Shown: positions 8,596 to 17,750 of the stretch, piece after piece | How the letters are laid out: each line of letters starts with the position of its first letter | How positions within the stretch are numbered: position 1 is the stretch's first letter | Origin: CAVVUC01 sp963751395 | Lineage (GTDB): Bacteria; Verrucomicrobiota; Verrucomicrobiia; Chthoniobacterales; Chthoniobacteraceae | Direction: 5' to 3' | DNA length: 64,000 nucleotides | Assembly: GCA_963751395.1 (NCBI GenBank) | Contig: CAVVUC010000002.1 | Span: forward strand, 310,001-374,000 | Program-made: the position numbers and the translations under genes | The notes under the pieces: generated by a model | The model's database searches: none | What the model saw: the letters and a program-made list of their open reading frames with translations, nothing else | What the model was told of the DNA's origin: nothing

Positions 8596-9699
8596 TTTTT
8601 TCCTTCGTGGAGCCGTTGTCGGGCTGCCTACCAATATCAGGTTTGGGGAACGCTTTCAACTTGTCGCGGATAATCTCCGCCCGCAAAGCGTCGCGCTCCT
8701 CGGCAGCGAGCTTCTGCTGCGAGCTTTTCTGCAGGTGGGCGGGCTGCGTTTCCATAAACAGCTCGTCGATCGGCGCATGGAATTTTTCGGGGAAAAATCC
8801 GAGGTCGATTCCGAGCTTCATGAACGATAGCAGGTTCAGCGCCTCCTTGGAGGTCATGGAGTAGGCGTGACTGAGAACTCCATAGGCGCGCCCGATCTGG
8901 TCGAGAAGGGTGCCGAGTTTCTTCTGCAGCAAAATCTGCCGGGCGTTCTGCTCGTGCTCGATGATCTGCTCGATGACTTTGTTCAGCCGCCCGATGATGT
9001 CCTCCTCGCGTCTCGCCAAGCGTCGTCTGGTTCGAGACTTGAAAGAGATTGCCCATCGCCTCGGTGCCTTCGCCGTAAAGCCCGCGCACGGCGAGCCCGA
9101 TCTTGTTCACCGCCTGGATGACTTGGTTGATCTGCTCGCTCAGGACCAGCGCCGGCAGATGAACCATCGCCGAGGCGCGCATGCCGGTGCCGACGTTGGT
9201 CGGGCAGGCGGTCAGATAGCCGAGCTTGGGATGGAAGGCGAAGTCGAGTTTTTGCTCAAGCGCGCTGTCCACCTTGTCGATCATCTTGAAACACGTTCTT
9301 GAGTTGCAATCCCGACCGCAATGCCTGCATCCGCAGATGGTCCTCCTCGTTGATCATGATGCTGAACGTCTGCTTGCGATTCATGACGACCGCGCTGCCG
9401 ACGCCCTTGGCGGCCTGCTCGCGGCTGATAAGATGCCGCTCGACGAGCACCTGCTTGTCCAGGGCGGACAGGTCCTGCAGATACTCCGAATACGAATCCT
9501 GCATCTCGGTGAGCGCTTCGACCTGTGGCTTGATCTCTTCGAGAATCTGCAGGCGCTCGGCTTTTTTCGCCCAGCCGGGAAACGCATGACTGCGAAGATT
9601 GCGTGCGAGCCGGACACGACTGCTGACGACGACCTGGTGATGCGGGCCTTCGCTGCGCAACCACTCGCCTGGGCCGGTAATGATGTTGGTGATTCTCAC
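8585..9699 (-). CDS. mcsB: Protein-arginine kinase McsB, frame interrupted twice
   Basis: McsB phosphorylates arginines and marks proteins for ClpC-ClpP. The sequence has the phosphagen-kinase fold: VVVSSRVRLARNLRSHAFPGW, SAVVMNRKQTFSIMINEEDHLRMQ, LGYLTACPTNVGTGMRAS and the C-terminal IGLAVRGLYGEGTEA. Two single extra bases break the frame, near 9285 (VFQ/MIDKVD) and 9008 (LGET/EEDIIGRL). Skipping one base at each gives 370 residues, near the family length. The GTG start at 9699 overlaps the mcsA stop in GTGA, a sign of translational coupling. The ATG start of clpC lies inside its 3' end. Confidence 0.85.
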
Positions 9700-10196
9700 G
9701 GTGCGGCGTTTTGGAATCGTGTTTCGAGCTCCCGGATCTGATCGCGAAGTTCCGCGGCGGACTCGTAGTTCTCCTCGGCGATCGCCTTCTCCAAATTCGT
9801 CTGCAACTGCTTCATCTCGGCGTCGAGCTGCAACGTTCGCGCAAGCCGCGCCGGCACCTTGCCTGAGTGCGTGGTGCCCTTGTGCATCGCCTTTAGCAGC
9901 GACGCGAGCCCTTCCGCAAAAGTCTCGTAGCACGCGGCGCAGCCCAGCCGCCCGGTCTTCTTGAAATCGGCCTGGCTGAATCCGCACACGGGGCACTTTT
10001 GGTGCGAGCCACCCTTCTCGATTTCCTGCGCGGCACCGAGGCCGAGCAGCAAATCCGCGAGCGCGAATCCGGTCGGATCGGTCACGCCTTTTTCCTTCGA
10101 GCACGATTCGCAGAGATTCACCTTCTGCATCTTTCCGTCCACGATTTGTGTCAGAAAAACCGTCGCTTGATTCGATTTACAAACGTCGCAGGTCAT
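9696..10196 (-). CDS. mcsA: McsA, zinc-binding activator of McsB
   Basis: McsA binds and activates the arginine kinase McsB. The 166-residue protein has paired cysteine motifs at the N-terminus (MTCDVCKSNQA, CESCSKEKG) and again near residues 75-95 (CPVCGFSQADFKKTGRLGC, CYETF), followed by a C-terminal UVR-type coiled helix (QLQTNLEKAIAEENYESAAE). It is the first gene of an mcsA-mcsB-clpC unit on the minus strand. The frame is intact, unlike its two downstream partners. No ctsR repressor gene precedes it; ilvE is the upstream neighbour. Confidence 0.9.
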   Translation of the reverse strand: MTCDVCKSNQATVFLTQIVDGKMQKVNLCESCSKEKGVTDPTGFALADLLLGLGAAQEIEKGGSHQKCPVCGFSQADFKKTGRLGCAACYETFAEGLASLLKAMHKGTTHSGKVPARLARTLQLDAEMKQLQTNLEKAIAEENYESAAELRDQIRELETRFQNAAP

Positions 10197-10302
10197 TTCG
10201 AGTGGCTGGTTATCCGGTGGAATCAGAGACGCAGGGATAAGAGGCCAACGGTATCGAAGTTCCCGTCTCGCCTGGTTTCCTGATTTCCGGATTCATAAAT
10301 TT

Positions 10303-11181
10303 CTACCCACCAATCGGCGTCCCCGTCGTCTGTGTCAACTCGCGGAAGCGCGCGATGAATTTCGCGGTGACTGATCCGGGCGCGCCGCTGCCGATGGTGC
10401 GCGCATCCAGCTTCACCACGGGGATGATTTCCGCCGCCGTGCCAGTGAGGAAACATTCGTCTGCAGTGTAGATGTCGTAGCGGGTCAACTCCGGCTCGCT
10501 GAGGCGCATTCCGAATTCCGCTGCAATTTCAAATACAACGCCACGTGTGATGCCACGCAGCGCGCCTGCCGTGATCGGCGGCGTGAAAATCTCGCCGCGT
10601 TTGATGACAAACACGTTGTCGCCGGTGCACTCCGCGACATGTCCGGCGTCGTTCAACATCAACCCTTCGCCGGCGCCGACCTGACTCGCCTCGATTTTGG
10701 CGAGGATGTTGTTCAGGTAGTTCAGCGACTTGATCGCCGGGCTGAGCGCGGCGGGCGAAGTGCGCCGCGTCGAGCAGGTTACGACCGTCAGGCCTTGCTG
10801 GTAAAGGTGCTCGGGATAAAGCGCGATGTGCGCGGCGATGATGATGATCGTCGGCTTCGGGCAGAGCTTCGGGTTCAACCCGAGGTCGCCGATGCCGCGT
10901 GTCACGACCAGCCGGATATAGCCGTCGCGCAATCCATTCTGCCGGATTGTTTCGAGCACAGCCTCCGTCATTTCATTGCGCGAGATGGGAATCTCCATGC
11001 AGATCGCGCGCGCCGAATCGTCCAGCCGATCGAGATGCTCGGTCAGCTTGAAGACCCGCCCGTTGTAAAAACGAATGCCCTCGAAAACGCCGTCGCCGTA
11101 GAGAAGGCCATGGTCGAACACGGAGATTTTTGCGTCCTGCTCCGGGTAAAACTGGCCGTCGATGTAGATTTTCTTCGTCAT
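10303..11181 (-). CDS. ilvE: Branched-chain amino-acid aminotransferase
   Basis: A fold-type IV PLP enzyme that moves the amino group between glutamate and the 2-oxo acids of Leu, Ile and Val. Family signs are FDHGLLYGDGVFEGIRFYNG, the PLP lysine in SPAIKSLNYLNNILAK, and the phosphate-binding stretches GAGEGLMLNDAGHVAECTGDN and ITAGALRGITRG. The ATG at 11181 (MTKKIYIDG) gives 292 residues. A longer frame to 11217 would run into the end of the upstream ABC ATPase gene and adds residues that do not look like the family. The ABC gene ends only 16 bases before this start. Confidence 0.92.
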   Translation of the reverse strand: MTKKIYIDGQFYPEQDAKISVFDHGLLYGDGVFEGIRFYNGRVFKLTEHLDRLDDSARAICMEIPISRNEMTEAVLETIRQNGLRDGYIRLVVTRGIGDLGLNPKLCPKPTIIIIAAHIALYPEHLYQQGLTVVTCSTRRTSPAALSPAIKSLNYLNNILAKIEASQVGAGEGLMLNDAGHVAECTGDNVFVIKRGEIFTPPITAGALRGITRGVVFEIAAEFGMRLSEPELTRYDIYTADECFLTGTAAEIIPVVKLDARTIGSGAPGSVTAKFIARFRELTQTTGTPIGG

Positions 11182-11197
11182 AAAGGGTGGTGCCGGG

Positions 11198-11872
11198 TCA
11201 ACCTTCGAGCAGTCCATCCCGGATTTCCAGTCGCCGATCTCCGAGCGTCGCGAGGGTCGCGTCGTGCGTCACAACGACCAATGTTTTCTGCTTTTCGCGG
11301 ACCAACGCAAGCAGCAAATCCACGATTCCCGCGCCGGTTTTCGAATCGAGATTTCCGGTCGGTTCATCGGCGAAAATGATCGACGGATCGTTGATGATCG
11401 CGCGCGCGATTGCCACGCGCTGTTGCTCTCCGCCGGACAGTTCTGGAGGGAGATGCTGCATGCGATCGGCCAGTCCGACCTTCGTCAGAGCCGCTTCCGC
11501 CGCCTCGCGCTTCACGTTGCCGCCGATCATCGAAGGCAGCAGCACGTTCTCGAGCGCAGTCAGTTCGGAAAGCAGAAAGTAGCCCTGGAAAACAAACCCG
11601 ACGCGCTCGTTGCGCAATTTCGCCTGCGCCTGCCCGCTTCCGGCGTAGAGCTTTCGTCCCTCAAAAGTCACCGTGCCCGATTCCGGCCGCTCCAAGCCTG
11701 CAAGTGTGTAAAGCAGCGTCGTCTTTCCCGCGCCCGAAGCACCGCACAAAAAAATCGCCTCGCCATGCGTGACATCCAGGCTGATTCCGCGAAGCACTTC
11801 GATCCGGCGCGAGCCGATCTTGAACGAACGCCGCAGGTCGCGGGCGGTGAGTTGGGGTTCGGTTGCTTGCAT
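11198..11872 (-). CDS. ABC transporter ATP-binding protein, LolD-like
   Basis: The 224-residue nucleotide-binding subunit has Walker A GASGAGKTT, Q-loop FVFQGYFLLSELTALENV, signature LSGGEQQRVAIARA, Walker B SIIFADEPTGNLD and switch His in VVVTHDA. The TALENV and GNLDSKTG segments place it in the MacB/LolD group of ATPases, which power lipoprotein release or efflux. No membrane partner is next to it, so the substrate cannot be told. It overlaps nothing and runs into ilvE. Upstream at about 11890-11925 an inverted repeat GCGCGCTT/AAGCGCGC lies in its leader. Confidence 0.85.
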   Translation of the reverse strand: MQATEPQLTARDLRRSFKIGSRRIEVLRGISLDVTHGEAIFLCGASGAGKTTLLYTLAGLERPESGTVTFEGRKLYAGSGQAQAKLRNERVGFVFQGYFLLSELTALENVLLPSMIGGNVKREAAEAALTKVGLADRMQHLPPELSGGEQQRVAIARAIINDPSIIFADEPTGNLDSKTGAGIVDLLLALVREKQKTLVVVTHDATLATLGDRRLEIRDGLLEG

Positions 11873-12097
11873 GCGGCGTGCATCTGACTAAAGCGCGCTT
11901 CCGATTGTAAGCAAAAAAGCGCGCCAACTTCCGCCGTGCCGCTATTAAATCAGCGTTTCCATAGTCTGGCAGCCCAAGACCAAATCCGGACTTTGGGCTT
12001 TATCTGAAATTAGTGATTGGACATGTTCCTGAACTCGCTTATGAAGGCCCCCTACTAGGACATATCTCTCCCGATCGACGAACGCGTCAGCGATCTC

Positions 12098-14164
12098 GTG
12101 TCGCGCATGACGCTTGAAGAAAAGGCGTCGCAGATGATTCACCAGAGCAGGGCCATTCCGCGCCTCGGCGTGCCAGCATACAACTGGTGGAACGAATGTT
12201 TGCATGGTGTCGCGCGGAACGGACGCGCCACGGTTTTTCCGCAGCCGATCGGCCTTGCTGCGACGTTCCACGTGGACCTGCTCAGCCGCATCGGCTCCGT
12301 CATTTCCACCGAAGCGCGCGCGAAGCATCACGCCGCAATCCGGCTTGGCAACCGCGGGCAGTACGCGGGGCTGACCTTCTGGACGCCGATGATCAATCTC
12401 TTCCGTGATCCACGCTGGGGTCGCGGACATGAAGGCTACGGCGAAGATCCGTTTCTTATCGGCGAACTCGGCGCAGCCTTTGTTCGCGCGCTACAGGGCG
12501 ATCATCCGAAGTATCTCAAAGCGGCTGCTTGCGCGAAGCACTTTGTCGCGCACAGCGGCCCGGAGCGGCTGCGCCATACGTTTGATGCGGTCGTCAGCAA
12601 GAAAGACCTGCACGAGACTTATCTGCCTGCTTTCAAGAAGTTGCTCGATGCCGGCGTCGAGGCGTTTATGGGCGCCTACAATCTCGTCAATGGAGAGCCC
12701 TGCTGTGGAAGCAAATCTTTGCTGCAAGACATGCTACGCGGCGAGTGGGGCTTCCAGGGCCATTTCGTATCCGACTGCTGGGCGCTGGAAGATTTTCACC
12801 TCTCTCACAAAATTGCCCCCGGCCCGCTTGAGTCGGTGGCGCTCGCGGTGAAAAGTGGGTGCGACATGTGCTGTGGGGGGCTTTACGACCATCTGCTGGA
12901 GGCGGTGGAAAAAGGGCTCCTGACCGAGGAGGACCTTGATCAATGTGTTACTCGGCTGATGCGCACCCGTTTCAAGTTGGGGATGTTTGATCCAGACGAA
13001 GAAGTGCCGTTTGCGTCGATCGGTCCCGAGGTGATCAACTGCCGCGAACATCGCCAGCTCGCGCGCGAGGCTGCACAACAGTCGATCGTTTTGCTCAAGA
13101 ACGAGGGCAACCTTTTGCCGCTCGATCTTCGCTACAAGAAGATCCTTGTCGTCGGTCCGAACGCCACCAGCGTGGACGTGCTCATGGGCAATTACTCCGC
13201 GATAAGTTCGCCGATGATCACGATTCTGGAGGGCATCGTCGGCAAGGTGCCGGAGGGCGTTACGATTGATTACCGCATGGGCTGCCTGCTCGACCGGAAG
13301 ACGGAGAACCCGATCGACTGGACTGTGCTCGAAGCGAAAAACGCCGATCTCACCATCGCTGTCATGGGACTCACGCCACTTGTCGAAGGCGAGGAAGGGG
13401 ATGCGCTCGCCTCATTTGATATGGGCGACCGGAAGGATATTGCCTTGCCGCCGCATCAAGCTGCCTATCTGGAAAAGCTGAGCCGCAGCGGCAAACCGCT
13501 CGTCGTTGTGCTTACGGCCGGAAGCGCGCTAGCGATCCCCGAAGTGGCCAGGTTTGCCACGGCCATTCTGTACGTCTGGTATCCCGGAGAAGAAGGCGGC
13601 AATGCCGTCGCCGACATTCTCTACGGTGACGCGGTGCCAGCAGGCCGGCTGCCGATCACGATCCCCGAGAACGTCGATCAACTACCGCCGTTCGAGGACT
13701 ACTCGATGGAAGAGCGGACCTATCGTTACATGAGCGAGGAGCCACTCTATCCGTTTGGGTTCGGGTTGAGTTACACGACCTTTAGTTATGGTGGATTGGA
13801 GTTAGATAAGACGACAGTTAGAAAAGGTGAGCCGATTGAGTTATCGGTAAGGGTGACTAACACCGGCAAGGTCGCAGCCGATGAAGTCGCGCAGGTCTAT
13901 CTGAGCGATTTGGAGGCTGGTGTTGAAGTTCCACGCTACAAACTTATCGGCTTCAAGCGTGTCCCCATAGACGCTGGCACAACTGCCGTCTTGGATTTCA
14001 CCATCACCGCCGAAGCGATGAGTCTCGTTAATGAAGAAGGCGTGTTGGTTATGGAACCCGGTGAGTTCCAGGTCCACGTGGGTGGTTGTTCGCCCGGCCG
14101 GCGCAGCCAGGACCTCGGCGCGCCAGCCATGGCGGCGGCGCGTTTCCTGGTCAGCGAATCCTAG
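12098..14164 (+). CDS. Glycoside hydrolase family 3 (beta-xylosidase/glucosidase type)
   Basis: The uninterrupted frame starts at GTG 12098 and gives 688 residues. The GH3 TIM-barrel part has YNWWNECLHGVAR, WTPMINLFRDPRWGRGHEGYGEDP, KHFVAHSG and the nucleophile Asp in FQGHFVSDCWAL. The C-terminal GH3 domain and a fibronectin III-like tail follow (PLYPFGFGLSYTTFSYG, ADEVAQVYLSD). No signal peptide is visible. In the same frame, ATG 12041 reads MKAPY-stop-DISLPIDERV, which is the expected family N-terminus with a TAG at 12056; a CAG-to-TAG change would explain it. The natural start was therefore probably 12041. Substrate is likely a plant polysaccharide fragment (inference). Confidence 0.88.
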   Translation: MSRMTLEEKASQMIHQSRAIPRLGVPAYNWWNECLHGVARNGRATVFPQPIGLAATFHVDLLSRIGSVISTEARAKHHAAIRLGNRGQYAGLTFWTPMINLFRDPRWGRGHEGYGEDPFLIGELGAAFVRALQGDHPKYLKAAACAKHFVAHSGPERLRHTFDAVVSKKDLHETYLPAFKKLLDAGVEAFMGAYNLVNGEPCCGSKSLLQDMLRGEWGFQGHFVSDCWALEDFHLSHKIAPGPLESVALAVKSGCDMCCGGLYDHLLEAVEKGLLTEEDLDQCVTRLMRTRFKLGMFDPDEEVPFASIGPEVINCREHRQLAREAAQQSIVLLKNEGNLLPLDLRYKKILVVGPNATSVDVLMGNYSAISSPMITILEGIVGKVPEGVTIDYRMGCLLDRKTENPIDWTVLEAKNADLTIAVMGLTPLVEGEEGDALASFDMGDRKDIALPPHQAAYLEKLSRSGKPLVVVLTAGSALAIPEVARFATAILYVWYPGEEGGNAVADILYGDAVPAGRLPITIPENVDQLPPFEDYSMEERTYRYMSEEPLYPFGFGLSYTTFSYGGLELDKTTVRKGEPIELSVRVTNTGKVAADEVAQVYLSDLEAGVEVPRYKLIGFKRVPIDAGTTAVLDFTITAEAMSLVNEEGVLVMEPGEFQVHVGGCSPGRRSQDLGAPAMAAARFLVSES

Positions 14165-14222
14165 GAAAAGGACGGTTTGCTTTTGCGCGGTTGCTCGGCT
14201 TCGGACTCCAATGTCTGCTGCG

Positions 14223-15495
14223 CTATGCAGCGTCCTTGTCCTGCTTCTTGCGGATCAGCGGCTGCTTTTTGCCTTCGACGACGGCGCGGTTGATGGTCAC
14301 GTCGGCAATGTCTTCGCGGCTCGGAATGTCGTACATCAGGTCGAGCATGATGCGTTCGAGCATCGAGCGAAGGGCGCGCGCGCCGGTGCCTTTGAGCACG
14401 GCCTGCGCGGCGAGCGCGCGGAGGGCGTCCTTGGTGAAAGTAAGATGCACGCCTTCCATCGCGAAGAGCTTGGTGTACTGCTTGATCATCGCGTTTTTCG
14501 TGTCGGTCAAAATCTGCACCAACTCATCTTCGGTCAGCGCGTCGAGCGCGGTGACGACCGGCAGACGCCCGACGAACTCGGGGATCAGGCCGAACGCAAG
14601 CAGGTCCTCCGGTTCGGTGTGGCGGATGGCTTCCTGCGCGAGCACTTCCTCAGCCTGCGGGCTGGAAGTGCCGAATCCCATGGCGCGTTTGCCGACGCGG
14701 CGCTGGACGATTTTGTCGAGTCCGACGAAAGCGCCGCCGCAGATGAACAGGATCTTCTCCGTGTTGACCTGGATGTATTCCTGATGCGGATGCTTGCGTC
14801 CGCCCTGGGGCGGGACGTTGCAGGTGCTGCCTTCGAGGATTTTCAAAAGGGCCTGCTGCACGCCTTCGCCGCTGACGTCGCGGGTGATGCTGACGTTGTC
14901 TGTCTTGCGGCCGATCTTGTCGATTTCGTCGATGTAAACGATGCCGATCTCGGCGCGCTTCACGTCGTAGTCGGCGTTCTGAAGAAGGCGCAGGACGATG
15001 TTCTCGACGTCTTCGCCGACGTAGCCGGCCTCGGTGAGCGTCGTGGCGTCGGCGATGCAAAACGGAACGTCAAGCATGCGGGCGAGTGTCTTGGCAAGCA
15101 GCGTCTTGCCGGAGCCGGTCGGGCCGATGAGCAGGATGTTGCTTTTCTCGATCTCGACGTCGGCGAACGGATCCAGCTGACAAGGTGCCGTTCGTTTGCG
15201 TGCTCTGGAGGATGCGCTTGTAGTGGTTGTGAACCGCGACCGCGAGGGTCTTCTTCGCGCGCTCCTGACCGATCACATATTGGTCAAGCGCGTGTCGGAT
15301 TTCCACCGGCTTCGGCACGCGAAGTGTCGCGGACTGCTTCCGCGCATCCTCGCTCAGTTCCTTGTCGAGGATGCCTTTGCAGACGTTGATGCAACTGTCG
15401 CAGATGTAAACGCCCGGCCCGGCGATGAGCTTGCGCACTTCCGCGTGGCTTTTGCCGCAGAAGGAGCACATCGTGAGGTTGGAGGCGCGGGCCAT
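14223..15495 (-). CDS. clpX: ClpX AAA+ unfoldase, frame interrupted once
   Basis: ClpX recognises and unfolds substrates for ClpP. The zinc-binding domain is at the N-terminus (CSFCGKSHAEVRKLIAGPGVYICDSCI). The AAA+ core has GPTGSGKTLLAKTLAR, IVYIDEIDKI, the pore loop near GYVGED and the ClpP-contact region near IPEFVGRLPV. One extra base near 15177, in the linker after HNHYKRILQ, shifts the frame. Skipping it gives 423 residues, the normal ClpX length. Without the shift the product would be the zinc domain plus an arginine-rich tail ending at 15070. The gene follows clpP after 90 bases. Confidence 0.88.
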
Positions 15496-15508
15496 GTCAG
15501 GAGAAGTA

Positions 15509-15533
15509 TGAAGGATGAAGGATGAAGGATGAA
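15509..15533. repeat. 7-bp tandem repeat TGAAGGA between clpP and clpX
   Basis: About three and a half copies of the heptamer TGAAGGA lie in the clpP-clpX gap, 14 bases before the clpX start on the minus strand. It is one member of a set of 7-bp arrays of different sequence found across this window. Confidence 0.85.
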
Positions 15534-15585
15534 ACGGGCGCGCCGATGTTTTTGGTTTTGGGCTGCGTCATTCCCTCGGATTTCG

Positions 15586-16227
15586 TCATTCTGCTTTTGC
15601 CTCGGTCAGCTCGGGCTTCGCGTCGGCCTTCAATTCCTTGCGCGATTGCACGACTTCATCGACGAGGCCGTATTCCTTCGCCTCGGCGGCGGTCATGTAG
15701 TAGTCGCGATCGGAATCAATCTTCACCTGCTCCTCCGGTTTGCCGGTGTGCTCGGCAAGGATGCGGATGAGGCGTTTCTTGAGTTTGAACATGAATTCGA
15801 CCGTCCGCTCCACGTCGCTGGCCGTGCCCTGGGCGCCGCCGGAGACCTGGTGGATCATGATGTCGGAGTTTGGCAGAGCAAATCGCTTGCCCTTCGTGCC
15901 GGCAGAAAGCAGCACCGCGCCCATGCTCGCCGCCATGCCGATGCAATAGGTCGTCACGTCGCAGGTCAAAAACTGCATCGTGTCGTAGATCGCAAGGCCG
16001 GCGGTGACCGAACCGCCGGGCGAGTTGATGTAGATGTTGATGTCCTTCTTCGGGTCTTCCATCTGAAGGAAAAGCATCTGCGCGATGACGATGTTCGCGA
16101 TGTGATCGTCGATCGGCGTGCCGAGAAAAATGATGCGGTCCTTCAGCAGCCGCGAGTAAATGTCGTAAGCGCGTTCGCCGCGACCGGTCTGCTCGATGAC
16201 TGTTGGGATTAGATAGGAGTTTTCCAT
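15586..16227 (-). CDS. clpP: ATP-dependent Clp protease proteolytic subunit ClpP
   Basis: Serine protease whose ring forms the chamber for ClpX and ClpC substrates. The 213-residue protein has the family start region IPTVIEQTGRGERAYDIYSRLLKDRIIFLG, the catalytic Ser in CIGMAASMGAVLL, the His in PNSDIMIHQVSGGAQG and the Asp in DSDRDYYMTAAEAKEYGLVDEV. A lysine/glutamate-rich tail of about 20 residues follows. It lies 14 bases after tig and before clpX in the order tig-clpP-clpX. Its frame is intact, in contrast to the ATPases clpX and clpC. Confidence 0.96.
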   Translation of the reverse strand: MENSYLIPTVIEQTGRGERAYDIYSRLLKDRIIFLGTPIDDHIANIVIAQMLFLQMEDPKKDINIYINSPGGSVTAGLAIYDTMQFLTCDVTTYCIGMAASMGAVLLSAGTKGKRFALPNSDIMIHQVSGGAQGTASDVERTVEFMFKLKKRLIRILAEHTGKPEEQVKIDSDRDYYMTAAEAKEYGLVDEVVQSRKELKADAKPELTEAKAE

Positions 16228-16241
16228 AAATTTTGGGGCGG

Positions 16242-17552
16242 CTAAGCTGCGGCCTGGACGGTAGCATTCGAGGTCAGGAAATCAAGAACCTTGCCGGTCA
16301 GGATCTCCTCGTTCACCTGTTCGATCGCGTCGCGGCTTTCGAGTTCCTTCAGCATTTTGTCGCGAGGCATGCCGTAGCGCAGCGACAGCTCCGTGATCCG
16401 CTGCTGCAACTCTTCTTTAGACACCGAAATCTTTTCCGCCTCCGCGATGCGCAGCAGGATGAAGGTCCCTTTCAAACGGTCTCGGGCACCCTGAGAGGCC
16501 GCATTCACGAGGTCCTTCTCGTTTTCCTTGAGAAGCTCGTCAGCAACTCCGCGAGCCTGATTTTCGCGCACGACATCGGCGAGGATCCGCTTGGTTTCGT
16601 AGCGCACCATGTTCTGCGGCAGCTCGCATTCCACGTTCGCGAGCAGGTAGTTCATGATCTGGTTCCTCTTGTCGCGGTCGGCTTCCGACGCCTTCTGCTT
16701 TTGCAATTCCTCCTTCGCGAGTTCACGCAGACCGGCGAGATCTTTTCCCGGCATCACCTTCGCGGCGAATTCGTCGTTCAACTCCGGAAGCTTCTTCTCC
16801 TTGATGCCTTTGATCGTCACTTCGTAATGGATTTTCTGCCCGCTCATTTCCTTCACCGCAAACTCGGCAGACACCGCGATGTCGAACGCGCGGGTGTCGC
16901 CGATCTTCGCGCCGACGAGTTGCTCGCAGAAGCCGGCGAAAAAAGCCTCCGCAGTCATGCGAATCCAGAAGTCGTTGTTGCCGGAGAGCGGTTTGCCTGC
17001 TTTCGGAAAAAGCTCATGCACCGGCTTGCCGTCGATCGTGCCGTTGTAGTCGATCACCGCAAAGTCCCCCATCTGCAAAGCGCGATCAGGGATGTCGATG
17101 AAGTCCGCGGCCTGGTTGCGTAGATGCTCGATCGAGTCCGCCACCTCCGCGTCGGAAACCGCCGCCAGCTTGAGCTGAACCGCGATCGACTTGTAATCCG
17201 GCAGCGCGAACTCCGGAGCGGTCACCAGCGTCGCAGTGAAACGCATTGTCTTGTCTTCGGCAATCTCAACGTCCTCGACTTCGCTCAGCGTGAGAACGCG
17301 CAGGTTGTTCTCCGTGATCGCCGCGCGGCAGCTTTCCGAAAGCAGTTTCTTCTGCAACTCCTCGCGAATCTCCTTTTGGAACTTCTTCTCGATGATCGCA
17401 CGCGGCGCCTTGCCTGGCCGGTAGCCGGGTATTTTCGCGTAGCGCGTGTAATCGCTGGTGACGGACTCCCACGCTTTCGTGACTTTCTCGGGTTCGACTT
17501 CCACGCGCAATGTGGTGATGCAATTCGGTAAATTTTCGACTTGGACGTTCAT
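16242..17552 (-). CDS. tig: Trigger factor, ribosome-associated chaperone
   Basis: Folds nascent chains at the ribosome exit and has prolyl-isomerase activity. The 436-residue protein shows the ribosome-binding N-terminal domain with a GYRPGKAPRAIIEKKF signature, a central FKBP-like domain (MGDFAVIDYNGTIDGKP, FCEQLVGAKIGDTRAF) and a long helical C-terminal chaperone domain. Length and layout fit the family. It is the first gene of a tig-clpP-clpX set, a very common arrangement that pairs folding with degradation. Confidence 0.95.
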   Translation of the reverse strand: MNVQVENLPNCITTLRVEVEPEKVTKAWESVTSDYTRYAKIPGYRPGKAPRAIIEKKFQKEIREELQKKLLSESCRAAITENNLRVLTLSEVEDVEIAEDKTMRFTATLVTAPEFALPDYKSIAVQLKLAAVSDAEVADSIEHLRNQAADFIDIPDRALQMGDFAVIDYNGTIDGKPVHELFPKAGKPLSGNNDFWIRMTAEAFFAGFCEQLVGAKIGDTRAFDIAVSAEFAVKEMSGQKIHYEVTIKGIKEKKLPELNDEFAAKVMPGKDLAGLRELAKEELQKQKASEADRDKRNQIMNYLLANVECELPQNMVRYETKRILADVVRENQARGVADELLKENEKDLVNAASQGARDRLKGTFILLRIAEAEKISVSKEELQQRITELSLRYGMPRDKMLKELESRDAIEQVNEEILTGKVLDFLTSNATVQAAA

Positions 17553-17750
17553 AAAATCAGATTAAGAGGCGAGCAACATAACGGCTTCGGAAAAAAAGCC
17601 AACAGACTTGTATTCCTGCATCTGTCCCGCATCGGTTCTGAGGGGAAACGATGAGCTGAAAAAAGAACGGGAATCACAGGCCGGTTTTCAGCACGGCGGC
17701 AAGCGCCATTCGCGAGGTGCGGCTTTCCCGGAAAGCGCGTCGCGAAGACC

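Noticed and set aside
6120..15495. clpC, mcsB and clpX as plain pseudogenes
   Set aside because: All motifs are intact, single-base skips restore exact family lengths, and there is no other sign of decay such as stops or deletions; decay remains possible but is not the best reading.
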